Source: Butyrivibrio fibrisolvens (lineage in GTDB: Bacteria; Bacillota; Clostridia; Lachnospirales; Lachnospiraceae). From it: a DNA stretch of 64,000 nucleotides. Each line of letters opens with the position of its first letter. The stretch's first letter is position 1. The notes under the pieces are model-generated. The model saw only the letters and a list, made by a program, of their open reading frames with translations, was not told the DNA's origin and ran no database searches. The position numbers and the translations under genes were made by a program. Where the stretch lies: positions 3,286,001-3,350,000 of the forward strand of contig NZ_CP146963.1 in assembly GCF_037113525.1 (NCBI RefSeq), given 5' to 3'. This document shows, piece after piece, positions 24,247 to 33,338 of the stretch.

Positions 24247-26130
24247 TCATGCCCCATGTGGAACGTACACCTTCACCGTCGTTCCTTTACCTTCTGCGCT
24301 CTCTATCTTAGCGCCATAACTCTTACCAAAATAAAGCCTTATCCTTTTAGCCACACTATAAAGTCCAAAGTGGCTACCACCCTTAGTCTTATCATGGTCT
24401 GTGATTCTAGCTTCCTCTAAAGCCTTCTTTTCATCACTGTCAAAAGCGTCTTCTTCCGAAAGAAGAGCATTGAGCTTTGCTAGTTCATCTTCTGCCATTC
24501 CTACACCGTCATCGATAACGCTTAGCTCAACGATAAGGTTATCTCCATCCTGTTCTATCCCAGCTTCAGCGCAGGTGATAATTCTTCCTCTGACCAGTAT
24601 CTTTCCGGATGATGATTTATTTTTTACCCCATGGTATATAGCATTCTCAACAAGCGGCTGCAGAGTCATCTTTGGAATCTGCGAATTATAAGCCTTCTCA
24701 TCAACATCTATCTCATAGCTGAACTTGTCGCCGTAACGCATAGTCTGAAGATCAAGGTAGTCTCGTATGATCTGAATCTCTCTTTCTACAGACACTATCT
24801 CATCAGAACCTGAAAGAGAGTTCTTATAATAACTTGCAAGCTTATGAGTTACCCTTGAAGCTTCTTTACTCCTGTTCATCTCGATGAGCATAATGATGAT
24901 ATCTAGTGTGTTATACAAAAAGTGAGGCTTAACCTGCTCCTGAATAAGGGCAAGCTCGTACTCTCTTTTCTTATCGGCTTCATCCTCGACCTGCTGCAAA
25001 AGCTCTAAATTACGCTGTGTCATATAGTTAAAGATTCTGCCAAGCCGGCCTATCTCATCCCTTGTCTTAAACCTGAACCTTACGCTCATATCTCCTTCTG
25101 CGATCTCTTCAGCCCCGTCGTGAAGGACTTTTAAAGGCCTTGTTACAAAGTTCGCAGAAAACCATACAGATACAAGAAGCAGAACTGCCGTAAAAGAGCC
25201 TGTCGTAAGAAGGATAAACCACAGATCACTACCCGTAACATTAAACTTATTAAGATTAGTAATGCCAACAACAGTCCACTTGTAAGGATCTATCTCTTCT
25301 CTTGCAAGCAGATAAGATTCTTTATTGTAGCTGATGCGCTTTTTGCCAGTCTCCAAAAGGCTGTCCATAAGCTCTTCATCCGTGAAGATTGGATCTACGA
25401 TATTAGACTGGATCACAATGTCACTGTTTGTATCGAAAAGGAAATAGTAACTGATCTCACTTTGAGATGACTCGATCAGATAATCCTTATCCATATTTAT
25501 AAAAAGATATCCAAGATGAGTTCCTGACACGATATTAAGAACATGCTTACCCATAGTGATGACTTCTTTATCCTCCTTGTCAAAAGGATTGTCATCTACA
25601 GGCATCATCAGAGTCTTGCCACCCTCATCCTTAAGAGCTGCAACAAAATCAGAATTTATGATCTCATCACTTTTGTTTAGAAAACCAGGATCTGAAGAAA
25701 AAAATCTTCCGTAACAGTCAATAAATACTATCGAGGAAATGCCGTTGTAAATCAGTAGAGACTGCGATAACTGACTTGTAACCTTGCTGTCTCTTGTTAC
25801 CTGCTTCAAAGACTTGTCATTATAGTAATTACCAAATTCGATAGTAAGGTTATTAGAACAAAGCTCACCATTTTGAAGAACCGATGACAATCTGTCCGAC
25901 ATGATCCTGATATTCTCTTCTATCTGCTTGTCAGCCCTCTGCATAATGGCTCTGTTATAGAAAAAGAGCATAAGAGAAGAAAGTACCACCATAGGGATCA
26001 GTGCTACCAAAAGAGTGATAAAAGCTATCTTGTATTTAATGGACATGTTTCTGGCTACGCCTTTATTAGAGGTAACCTTCTCCATGTCCTTCAATGTCAT
26101 ATTTCGAATATCTATATGTTTCATATCCAT
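24247..26130 (-). CDS. Sensor histidine kinase, YesM type
   Basis: 627 aa from the ATG at 26130; codons upstream lie in the terminator of the preceding operon. A transmembrane helix at about 35-60, an extracellular Cache-like sensor domain to about 290 (contains a bound-ligand style RDSKVTSQLSQ... region), a second helix near 295-320, HAMP, then the His_kinase domain with QEQVKPHFLYNTLDII (phosphoacceptor His) and HATPase with LVENAIYHGVKNK and IDDGVGMAEDEL. It likely senses carbohydrate, possibly with the binding protein of the next operon, and phosphorylates the YesN regulator. Confidence 0.88.
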   Translation of the reverse strand: MDMKHIDIRNMTLKDMEKVTSNKGVARNMSIKYKIAFITLLVALIPMVVLSSLMLFFYNRAIMQRADKQIEENIRIMSDRLSSVLQNGELCSNNLTIEFGNYYNDKSLKQVTRDSKVTSQLSQSLLIYNGISSIVFIDCYGRFFSSDPGFLNKSDEIINSDFVAALKDEGGKTLMMPVDDNPFDKEDKEVITMGKHVLNIVSGTHLGYLFINMDKDYLIESSQSEISYYFLFDTNSDIVIQSNIVDPIFTDEELMDSLLETGKKRISYNKESYLLAREEIDPYKWTVVGITNLNKFNVTGSDLWFILLTTGSFTAVLLLVSVWFSANFVTRPLKVLHDGAEEIAEGDMSVRFRFKTRDEIGRLGRIFNYMTQRNLELLQQVEDEADKKREYELALIQEQVKPHFLYNTLDIIIMLIEMNRSKEASRVTHKLASYYKNSLSGSDEIVSVEREIQIIRDYLDLQTMRYGDKFSYEIDVDEKAYNSQIPKMTLQPLVENAIYHGVKNKSSSGKILVRGRIITCAEAGIEQDGDNLIVELSVIDDGVGMAEDELAKLNALLSEEDAFDSDEKKALEEARITDHDKTKGGSHFGLYSVAKRIRLYFGKSYGAKIESAEGKGTTVKVYVPHGA

Positions 26131-26152
26131 AATTTTACCATATACGCCCAAC

Positions 26153-26187
26153 GCAAAACAAAGCCACTGCAAGATTGCAGTGGCTTT
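26153..26187 (-). terminator. Terminator of the carbohydrate ABC operon
   Basis: Twelve-bp perfect stem AAGCCACTGCAA/TTGCAGTGGCTT (26186-26175 with 26172-26161) with a 2-nt loop, followed by TGTTTTGC on the minus strand. Confidence 0.65.
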
Positions 26188-26245
26188 TATTACAGGATGT
26201 TATTACGACATGTTCAGAAAAACATGGAAGTTTTTCTATGTCGGT

Positions 26246-27091
26246 TTATCCTTTAACAGCTCCGCCGATTGTCATAGCGCTCTCAACCTGCTCTGAGAAA
26301 ATAGAGTACACAATGATCGCAGGGAATGAAGCGATAACCATTGTTGCTCCCATTCCGCCCCAGTCTGTTGTGAACTCGCCCTGGAAGAACAGTACTCCAA
26401 GAGGAAGTGTCTTAAGTTCCGGAATGCTTCCTACTACTACATTTGCAAGGATGAATTCATTCCATGCATTAAGGAAAATGTAGATAACAAGTGTAACTGT
26501 AGCCGGTCTTACAAGAGGCTCGATTATCAAAAAGAAGGTCTGATATATATTAGCTCCATCCATACATGCAGCTTCTTCAAGCTCCATCGGGATTCCCTTA
26601 AAGAATCCATAATATACCATACATGCAAAGGCGAGGTTTATAGCTATATAAGGGAATATCAGTGACCATCTTGTTCCCATAAGTCCAAAGCTCTGAACTA
26701 TCTTAACAACAGGGATCATGATCGCCTGAACCGGGATAAACATTCCAAGACCAAGGAAGAGTCTTGTAAATGTCTTAAGCTTCCATACCATTCTGCTTGT
26801 AGCATATGAAAACAGCAGAGCGCAGAAAATTGTGATAGTAACTGTTCCAATTGATACAAGTAAACTGTTCAGGAAATACAAAGGTACATTGTACTTGGTC
26901 CATGCTGTAATGTAGTTCTCATAGTGAAGCGGCCATGGAAAACCAAATGGATTGGTTACAAAGATTTCCTGATTGGTCTTAAATGAATAAAATAACATCC
27001 AGATAAGTGGATAAAGTGAAAACGCTGCATAAATCCAGCAAAATGCCACAAATATGTAATGCAGTGCCTTATTATTACTATCTTTACGCAC
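26246..27091 (-). CDS. Carbohydrate ABC transporter permease, MalG type
   Basis: 281 aa with six membrane helices. The EAA loop that contacts the ATPase is ELEEAACMDGANIYQTFFLIIEPL near 180-203, the hallmark of CUT1 permeases. It overlaps the MalF-type gene by 8 bp. No ATP-binding subunit is encoded here; CUT1 systems of Firmicutes commonly share a multitask ATPase (MsmX type) encoded elsewhere. Confidence 0.92.
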   Translation of the reverse strand: MRKDSNNKALHYIFVAFCWIYAAFSLYPLIWMLFYSFKTNQEIFVTNPFGFPWPLHYENYITAWTKYNVPLYFLNSLLVSIGTVTITIFCALLFSYATSRMVWKLKTFTRLFLGLGMFIPVQAIMIPVVKIVQSFGLMGTRWSLIFPYIAINLAFACMVYYGFFKGIPMELEEAACMDGANIYQTFFLIIEPLVRPATVTLVIYIFLNAWNEFILANVVVGSIPELKTLPLGVLFFQGEFTTDWGGMGATMVIASFPAIIVYSIFSEQVESAMTIGGAVKG

Positions 27092-27995
27092 TTCGTTTCC
27101 TCCTTGCTTTCTCTTCTTCCTTCTTTTGATCCTTATCTCTGAAAATAAAATTGATAAGAAGCATTACCATCATACACTCAAGAACCATTACTGATGCAGC
27201 CGCAAGACCATATCCATAGTCAGACTTCTTGAATGCTGCGTTGTACATCATGTAAGTAAGAGTAAATGTGGATTTGTTAGGACCACCGCCTGTCAAAATG
27301 TTCATTTCAGTAAAGGCCTTGATACCACCTGTAAGTGAAATGATGAGACAGAACTTGTAAGTCTCTGCAAGAAGCGGGATCGTGATCTTACGATGAGCAA
27401 GTACATTGGAACATCCGTCAATTCTTGCTGCTTCATAATAGTCAGATGGAATTGACTTGATACCTGCAACGATAAGTGCAAACTGATATCCCATCCACTG
27501 CCATGCATTTACAAATGCGATAACATAGATAGCCTTATATCTGTCACCAAGCCAGTTCTGCTTAAAATCAGACCCAAACAGTCTTACGAACTGATTCAAA
27601 AGACCATCGCCTGAAAGAATAGCGCTCCAGAGCTGACATACAACAGTTACTGATAAGATAACCGGTATAAAGTATGCTACTCTGAGGAATTTCCTACCTT
27701 TCATCTTCTTATCAGAAATAGTGATAGCGAATACAGTTGCAAAGAGCATCTGATAAACTGTGATGACTATAGCAAATATAAGCTGATTTCTGTTAGATGT
27801 TGTAAAAACTCTATCTGTGAACAGGTCAAAATAATTCTGAAGTCCTGTAAAGTTCGGTGTTGTGAGACCATTCCAGTTAGTAAAACTATAAGCAAAAACC
27901 TGGATGATCGGAATAAAATCAAAAGCAATAAAAATAGCAAGTGCCGGTAAGACAAAAAGGAAAATTGCCAGCTTATTTCCCATGTATTTTTTCAT
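27084..27995 (-). CDS. Carbohydrate ABC transporter permease, MalF type
   Basis: 303 aa from the ATG at 27995, which has GGAGAGAG five to nine bases upstream; the ATG at 28019 has none. Six membrane helices, first at about 6-30, and an EAA loop DYYEAARIDGCSNVLAHRKITIPLL near 195-220. It partners the MalG-type permease. Substrate is unknown; the YesMN pair downstream suggests an oligosaccharide. Confidence 0.92.
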   Translation of the reverse strand: MKKYMGNKLAIFLFVLPALAIFIAFDFIPIIQVFAYSFTNWNGLTTPNFTGLQNYFDLFTDRVFTTSNRNQLIFAIVITVYQMLFATVFAITISDKKMKGRKFLRVAYFIPVILSVTVVCQLWSAILSGDGLLNQFVRLFGSDFKQNWLGDRYKAIYVIAFVNAWQWMGYQFALIVAGIKSIPSDYYEAARIDGCSNVLAHRKITIPLLAETYKFCLIISLTGGIKAFTEMNILTGGGPNKSTFTLTYMMYNAAFKKSDYGYGLAAASVMVLECMMVMLLINFIFRDKDQKKEEEKARRKRSA

Positions 27996-28025
27996 GGACT
28001 CTCTCCAATTCTTTTTCAAATATAA

Positions 28026-28070
28026 TGCGGAGCTGGCGGATATAACCCCTTATTCTGCCGTAGCCCCGCA
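28026..28070 (-). other. Intercistronic hairpin between binding protein and permease genes
   Basis: TGCGGAGCTGGCGGA and TCTGCCGTAGCCCCGCA pair into a GC-rich stem with small bulges. It has no T-run, so it more likely protects the 3' end of the binding-protein message and sets the higher expression of that gene, as in maltose operons. Confidence 0.6.
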
Positions 28071-28160
28071 CAATATTTTTTATGATCCTTCTCTAAAAAT
28101 GAATCTGATGTTTTTTGGATATTTATTTTTTCAAAACATCTCATTCAAAAAATATACTGT

Positions 28161-29501
28161 TTATTCCATGGTATCAGCGATGTCTTCTATGAATTCCTGA
28201 GCAGTGAACTGTCCTGAAACAAGTCCCTGTGACTCAGACTGTATTGCATCGTTGAATGTTGAGTTTGTAAGTCCCCATGTGAACTTAGTTGTTGCTGTGA
28301 TTGTAGGAAGTGTATCTGATAGTTTCTGCATCATTGCAGGATATTCAGAATCAGGCTCCTTACCTGTGTCGATAGCTACAAGTGGATTATGTCTGTACAT
28401 AACCTTAGCTTCGCAGTACTTCTCTGTGATGAACTCAGCAACTTCTGCAGCAAGCTCAGCGTTAGGTGAATCAGGGTTTACAGCAAATCCTGAAGCTGAT
28501 CCGCCACCTGAGAATACAGCCTTGCCAGCTTCGTATGAAGCAGCATCTGCAGCAGGATAGAACATCCAGTCTACATCATCACCAAGTGTCTTTGTAGCAT
28601 CTTCGATGTACCACTGACCATTGATGAACATAGCAGCTTCACCTGAAAGAAACTTCTCAGAAGCCTGGTCATAGTTGGTTGTTGTAGCGTCTTCCTGGAA
28701 AAGACCTGCAGCTACAAGCTCTTCCATCTTCTCAGCAGCCTTAACATATCCATCGTCTGTGATAGAAGCTGAACCCTCATCAAGAGCCTTGATTCCGCCT
28801 TCAACGTATCTTGTTGCGATTACGTCATAAGCAGCTGCTGTATTCCAGCCTTCCTGTCCGAAAAGAGCAAGAGGTGTGATTCCATTTTCTGTGAATACTT
28901 CTACGCAGTTAAGAAGATCATCGTATGTCTGAGGAACTTCAAGGTTGTACTCCTCGAAAAGTGCCTTATTGTAATACCACAGAACATATTCCTGTCCTGA
29001 GAATGGGAATGCATAGATATTGCCGTCTTCAGCATATGCAAGATCCTTGTTTGCATCATAGAGCTTATCAAGGAAGCCTGACTTCTCTGCAACATCGTTA
29101 AGAACCATGATCTGATTTGATTCACGGAATGTGTTGATCACGTCAGTAGAAGCCTGATAGATATCAGGAAGCTGACCTGTTGCTGCAAGAGTCTTAAGTG
29201 TCTGTCCATCATCCTGAGCCTGAACGATGAGGTTAAGCTCAACATTTGGATAAGCTTCTTTGAGCTGCTCTACAGCATAGTCATAAGGAACCTTTGTATC
29301 ATCATCAGCGTACTGTGTGTAGATGCTAAGAGTGATCTTATCACCTGAATCAGTGCTGTCTGACTGTGTATTAGCACTGGTATCTGTGGAAGTTTCAGAT
29401 CCGCCATTTGCTGTTTCATTTGTAGTATTTGCTCCGCAACCCATAATTGTTGTAGCTACTACAGAGAAACACATGAGAGTACTAAGAATTTTCTTTTTCA
29501 T
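28161..29501 (-). CDS. Extracellular sugar-binding lipoprotein (CUT1, SBP_bac_1)
   Basis: 446 aa. Signal peptide with lipobox TIMGC (Cys about residue 22) and a long Thr/Asn/Ser linker. The SBP_bac_1 fold is seen from ITLSIYTQYADDD onward, with NKALFEEYNLEVPQTYDDLLN near 155-175, a common signature, and AAMFINGQWYIED near 285. It delivers carbohydrate to the MalFG-type permeases. Good ribosome site AGGGTAGGG upstream. Confidence 0.92.
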   Translation of the reverse strand: MKKKILSTLMCFSVVATTIMGCGANTTNETANGGSETSTDTSANTQSDSTDSGDKITLSIYTQYADDDTKVPYDYAVEQLKEAYPNVELNLIVQAQDDGQTLKTLAATGQLPDIYQASTDVINTFRESNQIMVLNDVAEKSGFLDKLYDANKDLAYAEDGNIYAFPFSGQEYVLWYYNKALFEEYNLEVPQTYDDLLNCVEVFTENGITPLALFGQEGWNTAAAYDVIATRYVEGGIKALDEGSASITDDGYVKAAEKMEELVAAGLFQEDATTTNYDQASEKFLSGEAAMFINGQWYIEDATKTLGDDVDWMFYPAADAASYEAGKAVFSGGGSASGFAVNPDSPNAELAAEVAEFITEKYCEAKVMYRHNPLVAIDTGKEPDSEYPAMMQKLSDTLPTITATTKFTWGLTNSTFNDAIQSESQGLVSGQFTAQEFIEDIADTME

Positions 29502-29587
29502 AATTTACCCTACCCTTCTCTTGGTGAGTTCCACAAAGGAACTACGTTTTATTTACTGTAATCATTATAAAAATGACCTGCGCAAAT

Positions 29588-29638
29588 AAAAATGAGATTT
29601 CCGAAATTGTTTTTGTAAATTTCGAAAATCTCATTTTT
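29588..29638. terminator. Terminator of the PAP2 gene
   Basis: AAAATGAGATTT and AAATCTCATTTT flank a second inner pairing (CGAAATT/AAATTTCG). T-runs follow on both strands; on the minus strand it ends the PAP2 transcript just before the ABC operon promoter (TATAAT at about 29570). Confidence 0.65.
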
Positions 29639-29703
29639 TATATTTTCAAATATTTCATTTTAAGGATTGAAGATCAGCTAACGCTACGCATTATAGGATG
29701 CGA

Positions 29704-30384
29704 TCAATACTCGTACTCTCTGCCCGCTTTTTTCCTTCGAAGAGGGTGCGCAATTATAAATTCCGCAATGAATCTTCCTGTTTCAGCTACGACCACAGCA
29801 CCAAGTACGTCAAGTACCACATGCTGCTTAACAAGAAGTGTACTCATAAATACCAGCAGTCCAGTTACTATCATCGTAACTTTATAATTCCTGCTGACAT
29901 TTTTCATCTCCAGAGCTGTTCTCATGCATATATAGCTTTCCAAACAATGAATAGACGGGAAAAGATTGGTAGGAGCATCTATAGCATAAATAAGCGCAAC
30001 TATACGGCTACAAAAGTCCTGACCACAGATCTCATTTCTAAAAACCGTTGTCGGAAAAAGCACGAAAATAAGGCACACGATAAGCTTTGATAATATCTCT
30101 CCGCTTATAACCTTATAACAGTACGCTTTACTGTTTCTTGAAATCACTATAAATCCAACTGTCCACTGCAAAAAAGCAAACAGATACGGGATAATGAACA
30201 CCGGCCAGAAAGGCAGGCGGCTATCAAGTGATACAGAAATGTCGTAATGCTTAAAGTGATCAGTTAATAATCTCGTTCCATAATATGTAACTAAATTTAT
30301 AAAAAACATAAAAGCCAGGGGCAGATACGCATAATCAGGTACTATGCCCAATAGCTTTTTGGTAATTCTATTAAACATCTTCAT
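29704..30384 (-). CDS. PAP2-superfamily membrane phosphatase
   Basis: 226 aa, about six membrane helices. The catalytic motifs of the PAP2 family are FPSIHCLES (Pro-Ser-x-His at 143-146) and KQHVVLDVLGA (His188 and Asp192). Such enzymes hydrolyse phosphatidic acid, undecaprenyl pyrophosphate or transfer inositol/choline phosphates. The first motif (KxxxxxxRP) is not obvious, which places it closer to inositolphosphotransferase-like members. It stands alone; the terminator at 29588 follows. Specificity cannot be read. Confidence 0.82.
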   Translation of the reverse strand: MKMFNRITKKLLGIVPDYAYLPLAFMFFINLVTYYGTRLLTDHFKHYDISVSLDSRLPFWPVFIIPYLFAFLQWTVGFIVISRNSKAYCYKVISGEILSKLIVCLIFVLFPTTVFRNEICGQDFCSRIVALIYAIDAPTNLFPSIHCLESYICMRTALEMKNVSRNYKVTMIVTGLLVFMSTLLVKQHVVLDVLGAVVVAETGRFIAEFIIAHPLRRKKAGREYEY

Positions 30385-30547
30385 TACTATTCGATAAGAG
30401 TTCCCTTTAAAACTTCTGATAAAAACCGATTAAAGCAAACAGAACTTAAGAGTATCTTAAAATTGACTAAATTTCAACCCCCAGCTTCCTGTTCCCCGTT
30501 TACTCTCTTTTCACGAAGTTTGAAAGCATAAGTTTATTCAAACTCCC

Positions 30548-31780
30548 TTAAGCTACCATATCAAAAAATACTGTGATCCTGGTACCGATATCCTGACGTG
30601 AAAGGACCTCAACATTGCCCCTGTGTGCATCTATTATCCACTTTGCAATGGAAAGACCAAGGCCTGATCCGCCTGTAGATGAGTTTCTGGCTTTGTCGGA
30701 CCTGTAGAAACGTTCAAATATGTGGCTAAGCTCTTCTCCTGCAATACCGATACCTTCATCCTGAACCACATATGCTATCTTATTTCCGTTATTCTTAACA
30801 GAAAGCTTTATATTATTGCCCTTGGCAGAATACTTGGCTGCATTCTGGACGAATATCCTTATAGACTGCTTGATCATGGCAAAATCGCCGTATATAAAGC
30901 AGTTTTCACTATCGTCGATCAAATACTTATGGTCAGGGTCTATCATAGTGGACTCTTCCCATACTTCTCTCATGATAGCCGACAGGTCAATCCTCTCCAT
31001 AGAAAGCTTCTGACGGCCATTATCTCCCCTTGCAAGGAAAAGAAGCTGATCGATAAGCTCCTTCATATTGTAAGATTCATTCTTGATAGCCTGAATGGAC
31101 TCTTCCAAAACTGCCGGATCATCCTTGCCCCAGCGGTCAAGCATATTGGCATAGCCCTGTATTACTGCAATAGGTGTCCTAAGCTCATGAGAAGCATCAT
31201 CAACAAACCTTGCCTGCTGCATTCTCGCTTCCTGCATCCTGTACAGAAGGTTATTAAGGGCAGCCTCTATACTCGCAAGATCCTGATCTCCTGTCGCGAT
31301 CCTTGCGCCGCTCTTATCCGCAGACACTTTGAGTATCGCTGCTTCAAGCTCTTCGAACTTGGTAGTATCAAGTGGCACTTCACTTATGGCTTCCGCTTTT
31401 AATGCAAGCTCATTTAAAGGCTTAAGCTTTTTTCTTATCCTTGCTGTGTAGGAAAAAGATCCCAGGAGATTCAAAAACTGATAAGCCAGTATCGCTGCCA
31501 GGATTATACCAATAAAATATACATATTCCCTCATAGGGAAGCTGTACTGCGAACTGTCCGTAACATATTTAAGGATTATCGTATCAAAGCTTTCACCTGT
31601 TATGTCGAATCTTCTTACGTATTCATCAGTCGGAATGGACTGGTAGCACTGGTAGCAGAACAGCCCGAATGAAACCAGAATAATAAGAAAATCTACGGTA
31701 AAAAAAGCTTTCAGTTTATTAAACCAGAAAGCTCTATTTATACCTCGTGCAATTGATGATGCGCGTTTGCTGATATTCAT
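30548..31780 (-). CDS. Sensor histidine kinase, EnvZ/PhoR-like
   Basis: 410 aa from the ATG at 31780, which overlaps the regulator's TGA by one base (a TTG at 31783 is an alternative). Two membrane helices at about 25-45 and 88-108 enclose a short extracellular loop of about 40 residues. HisKA: FVDDASHELRTPIAVIQGYANML near 195-217 with the phosphoacceptor His; HATPase: N box FVQNAAKYSA, VQDEGIGIAGEEL and GGSGLGLSIAKWI. The small sensor loop suggests sensing within or near the membrane. Translationally coupled to the OmpR-type regulator. Confidence 0.92.
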   Translation of the reverse strand: MNISKRASSIARGINRAFWFNKLKAFFTVDFLIILVSFGLFCYQCYQSIPTDEYVRRFDITGESFDTIILKYVTDSSQYSFPMREYVYFIGIILAAILAYQFLNLLGSFSYTARIRKKLKPLNELALKAEAISEVPLDTTKFEELEAAILKVSADKSGARIATGDQDLASIEAALNNLLYRMQEARMQQARFVDDASHELRTPIAVIQGYANMLDRWGKDDPAVLEESIQAIKNESYNMKELIDQLLFLARGDNGRQKLSMERIDLSAIMREVWEESTMIDPDHKYLIDDSENCFIYGDFAMIKQSIRIFVQNAAKYSAKGNNIKLSVKNNGNKIAYVVQDEGIGIAGEELSHIFERFYRSDKARNSSTGGSGLGLSIAKWIIDAHRGNVEVLSRQDIGTRITVFFDMVA

Positions 31781-32463
31781 CAAGTACCCTCTTTTATTAC
31801 ATATCCAACACCTCTGACAGTCTGGATAAGCTTGATACCATACCTGTCATCGATCTTGGTACGCAGATGTCTTATATAAACATCTACAACATTGTTCTCA
31901 CCATCGTAATCATAGCCCCAGATCTCGTTTATAAGACGTTCTCTGTCAAGGACTATGTTACGGCTTTCCATAAGGATCCTGAGTAGTTCAAACTCGTAGT
32001 TGGTAAGCTCAACAGGATTGCCGTCAGCCACAACTTCATGTCTGTCGGGATCGATCATAACCTTACCTACTGTGATCTGCCTTGTTCCTGCCTGTGAAGC
32101 ATTCCCCTTCCTTTTGAGAGCTACTCTGATACGTGCGAGTAGCTCCTCTATTGCAAAGGGTTTGGTAATATAATCGTCAGCACCTGCATCAAGACCAGAC
32201 ACCTTGTCCATAACTGCATCTCTTGCAGTAAGAAGGATAACAGGTGTATCTTTCCTTGCTCTTATGCGGCGTAGAACTTCGAAACCGTTAATGCCCGGAA
32301 GCATTACATCCAGAAGGATCAGGTCATAGTCATTTGAAAGTGCCTTATCAAGGCCTTCTCTTCCATCCTCTGCCTTATCCACGGTATTACCCTCGTGGAT
32401 AAGTTCGAGTTCTACAAAACGTGCTATTTGTGCTTCATCCTCTACGATCAATATTTTACTCAT
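31780..32463 (-). CDS. Response regulator, OmpR/PhoB family
   Basis: 227 aa. Receiver domain with D52 (LILLDVMLPGING) and the K in ITKPFAIEELLAR; winged-helix DNA-binding domain from about 130 (PVELTNYEFELLRILMESRN, NVVDVYIRHLRTKIDD, TVRGVGYVIK). Upstream lies a tandem-repeat region instead of a clear ribosome site, so it may be translated together with the preceding DUF4342 gene. Confidence 0.95.
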   Translation of the reverse strand: MSKILIVEDEAQIARFVELELIHEGNTVDKAEDGREGLDKALSNDYDLILLDVMLPGINGFEVLRRIRARKDTPVILLTARDAVMDKVSGLDAGADDYITKPFAIEELLARIRVALKRKGNASQAGTRQITVGKVMIDPDRHEVVADGNPVELTNYEFELLRILMESRNIVLDRERLINEIWGYDYDGENNVVDVYIRHLRTKIDDRYGIKLIQTVRGVGYVIKEGT

Positions 32464-32469
32464 CAGTAT

Positions 32470-32590
32470 TCTCAGTTTTCCTTTTTGAATTCGTATTTGA
32501 TATTCTTATTTTCTTTTTGAATTCATTTCTGATATTCTTAGTATTTTTGAATTCATTCCTGATATTCTTAGTTTTCTTTCTTGAATTCGC
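32470..32590 (-). repeat. Four degenerate 30-34-bp tandem repeats at a gene junction
   Basis: GAATTCAA(A/G)AA... units begin at GAATTC sites 32588, 32554, 32524 and 32492 (minus strand). The first unit encodes the last residues EFKKEN of the upstream gene and its stop; the fourth again reads EFKKEN-stop just before the response-regulator start. Confidence 0.8.
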
Positions 32591-33116
32591 TTTTGATGCT
32601 CTCAGCAGTCTGTGATGCCTTATTGCAAACACCGTTTACATCTACAACCACCTTATCGATACCTGTAAAATTGTAGGTAAAGCCAAAGAACAGACCGATG
32701 ATGATAAGTGGAAGTGTGATCCAGAAGAATCCAAGTAAAAGAAGTACAAGTACAAGGAGCGGAACACTTGCTATATTCTTGCCATCCTTATTAACACAGA
32801 AGTTGATCTCCATACTCTTTTTGAAAATTGCTCTGAACATATTAGCCACCTTTCTCATACACTCTTTAAATGTTGGTTTCTTGCAATCATTCTCATACTG
32901 TTTCTGGGCAAGTTCGAACTTTTGAACATTTTCCATTTCCTTGCTTGCTCCTGCTGTATAAGTTCCGGATTGCGGCTGGCTAACTTTGCCCTGACGCTCA
33001 AGCTCTATGATAGCTTCAAGCATGTCGTAGTTCTTTTCTTCAAGAACTTTCTTGGCTTCCTCGTAAGAAACGCCTGTCTTCTCTCTGATCTTTTCAACCT
33101 TTTCGTAGTTTTCCAT
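32568..33116 (-). CDS. DUF4342/UBA-like domain membrane protein
   Basis: 182 aa from the ATG at 33116 (AGGAAGG eight bases upstream). Residues 3-40 (VEKIREKTGVSYEEAKKVLEEKNYDMLEAIIELE) form a UBA/TS-N-like three-helix domain; a charged linker follows, then the DUF4342 part with INFCVNKDGKNIASVPLLVLVLLLLGFF and two close membrane segments near 117-155. Function unknown. It precedes an OmpR-type two-component system on the same strand. Confidence 0.75.
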   Translation of the reverse strand: MENYEKVEKIREKTGVSYEEAKKVLEEKNYDMLEAIIELERQGKVSQPQSGTYTAGASKEMENVQKFELAQKQYENDCKKPTFKECMRKVANMFRAIFKKSMEINFCVNKDGKNIASVPLLVLVLLLLGFFWITLPLIIIGLFFGFTYNFTGIDKVVVDVNGVCNKASQTAESIKSEFKKEN

Positions 33117-33130
33117 AATTATTACCTTCC

Positions 33131-33168
33131 TTTCAGATATGTTTGTGTGTTTCATTTGATATCTGAAA
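33131..33168 (-). promoter_or_regulatory. Leader hairpin before the DUF4342 gene
   Basis: TTTCAGATAT and ATATCTGAAA are perfect 10-bp inverted repeats 18 bp apart in the leader; the downstream arm runs into the AGGAAGG ribosome site, so the stem could mask translation start or be an operator. The AT-rich gap 33183-33338 shows nothing else. Confidence 0.4.
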
Positions 33169-33338
33169 TGATACAGGGCCAAAATTAAAATAAAATTTTA
33201 GTAAGATTAAAATTAGATTAAAATACAAATTAATTTTTTTAATTTTACTATGATCCTACGTATAGATATTTCTATACTTTTTGTATATTTTATTTGCTTT
33301 TTATAAAATCTGCTTTATCTATCTTTTTATTTATGGCT

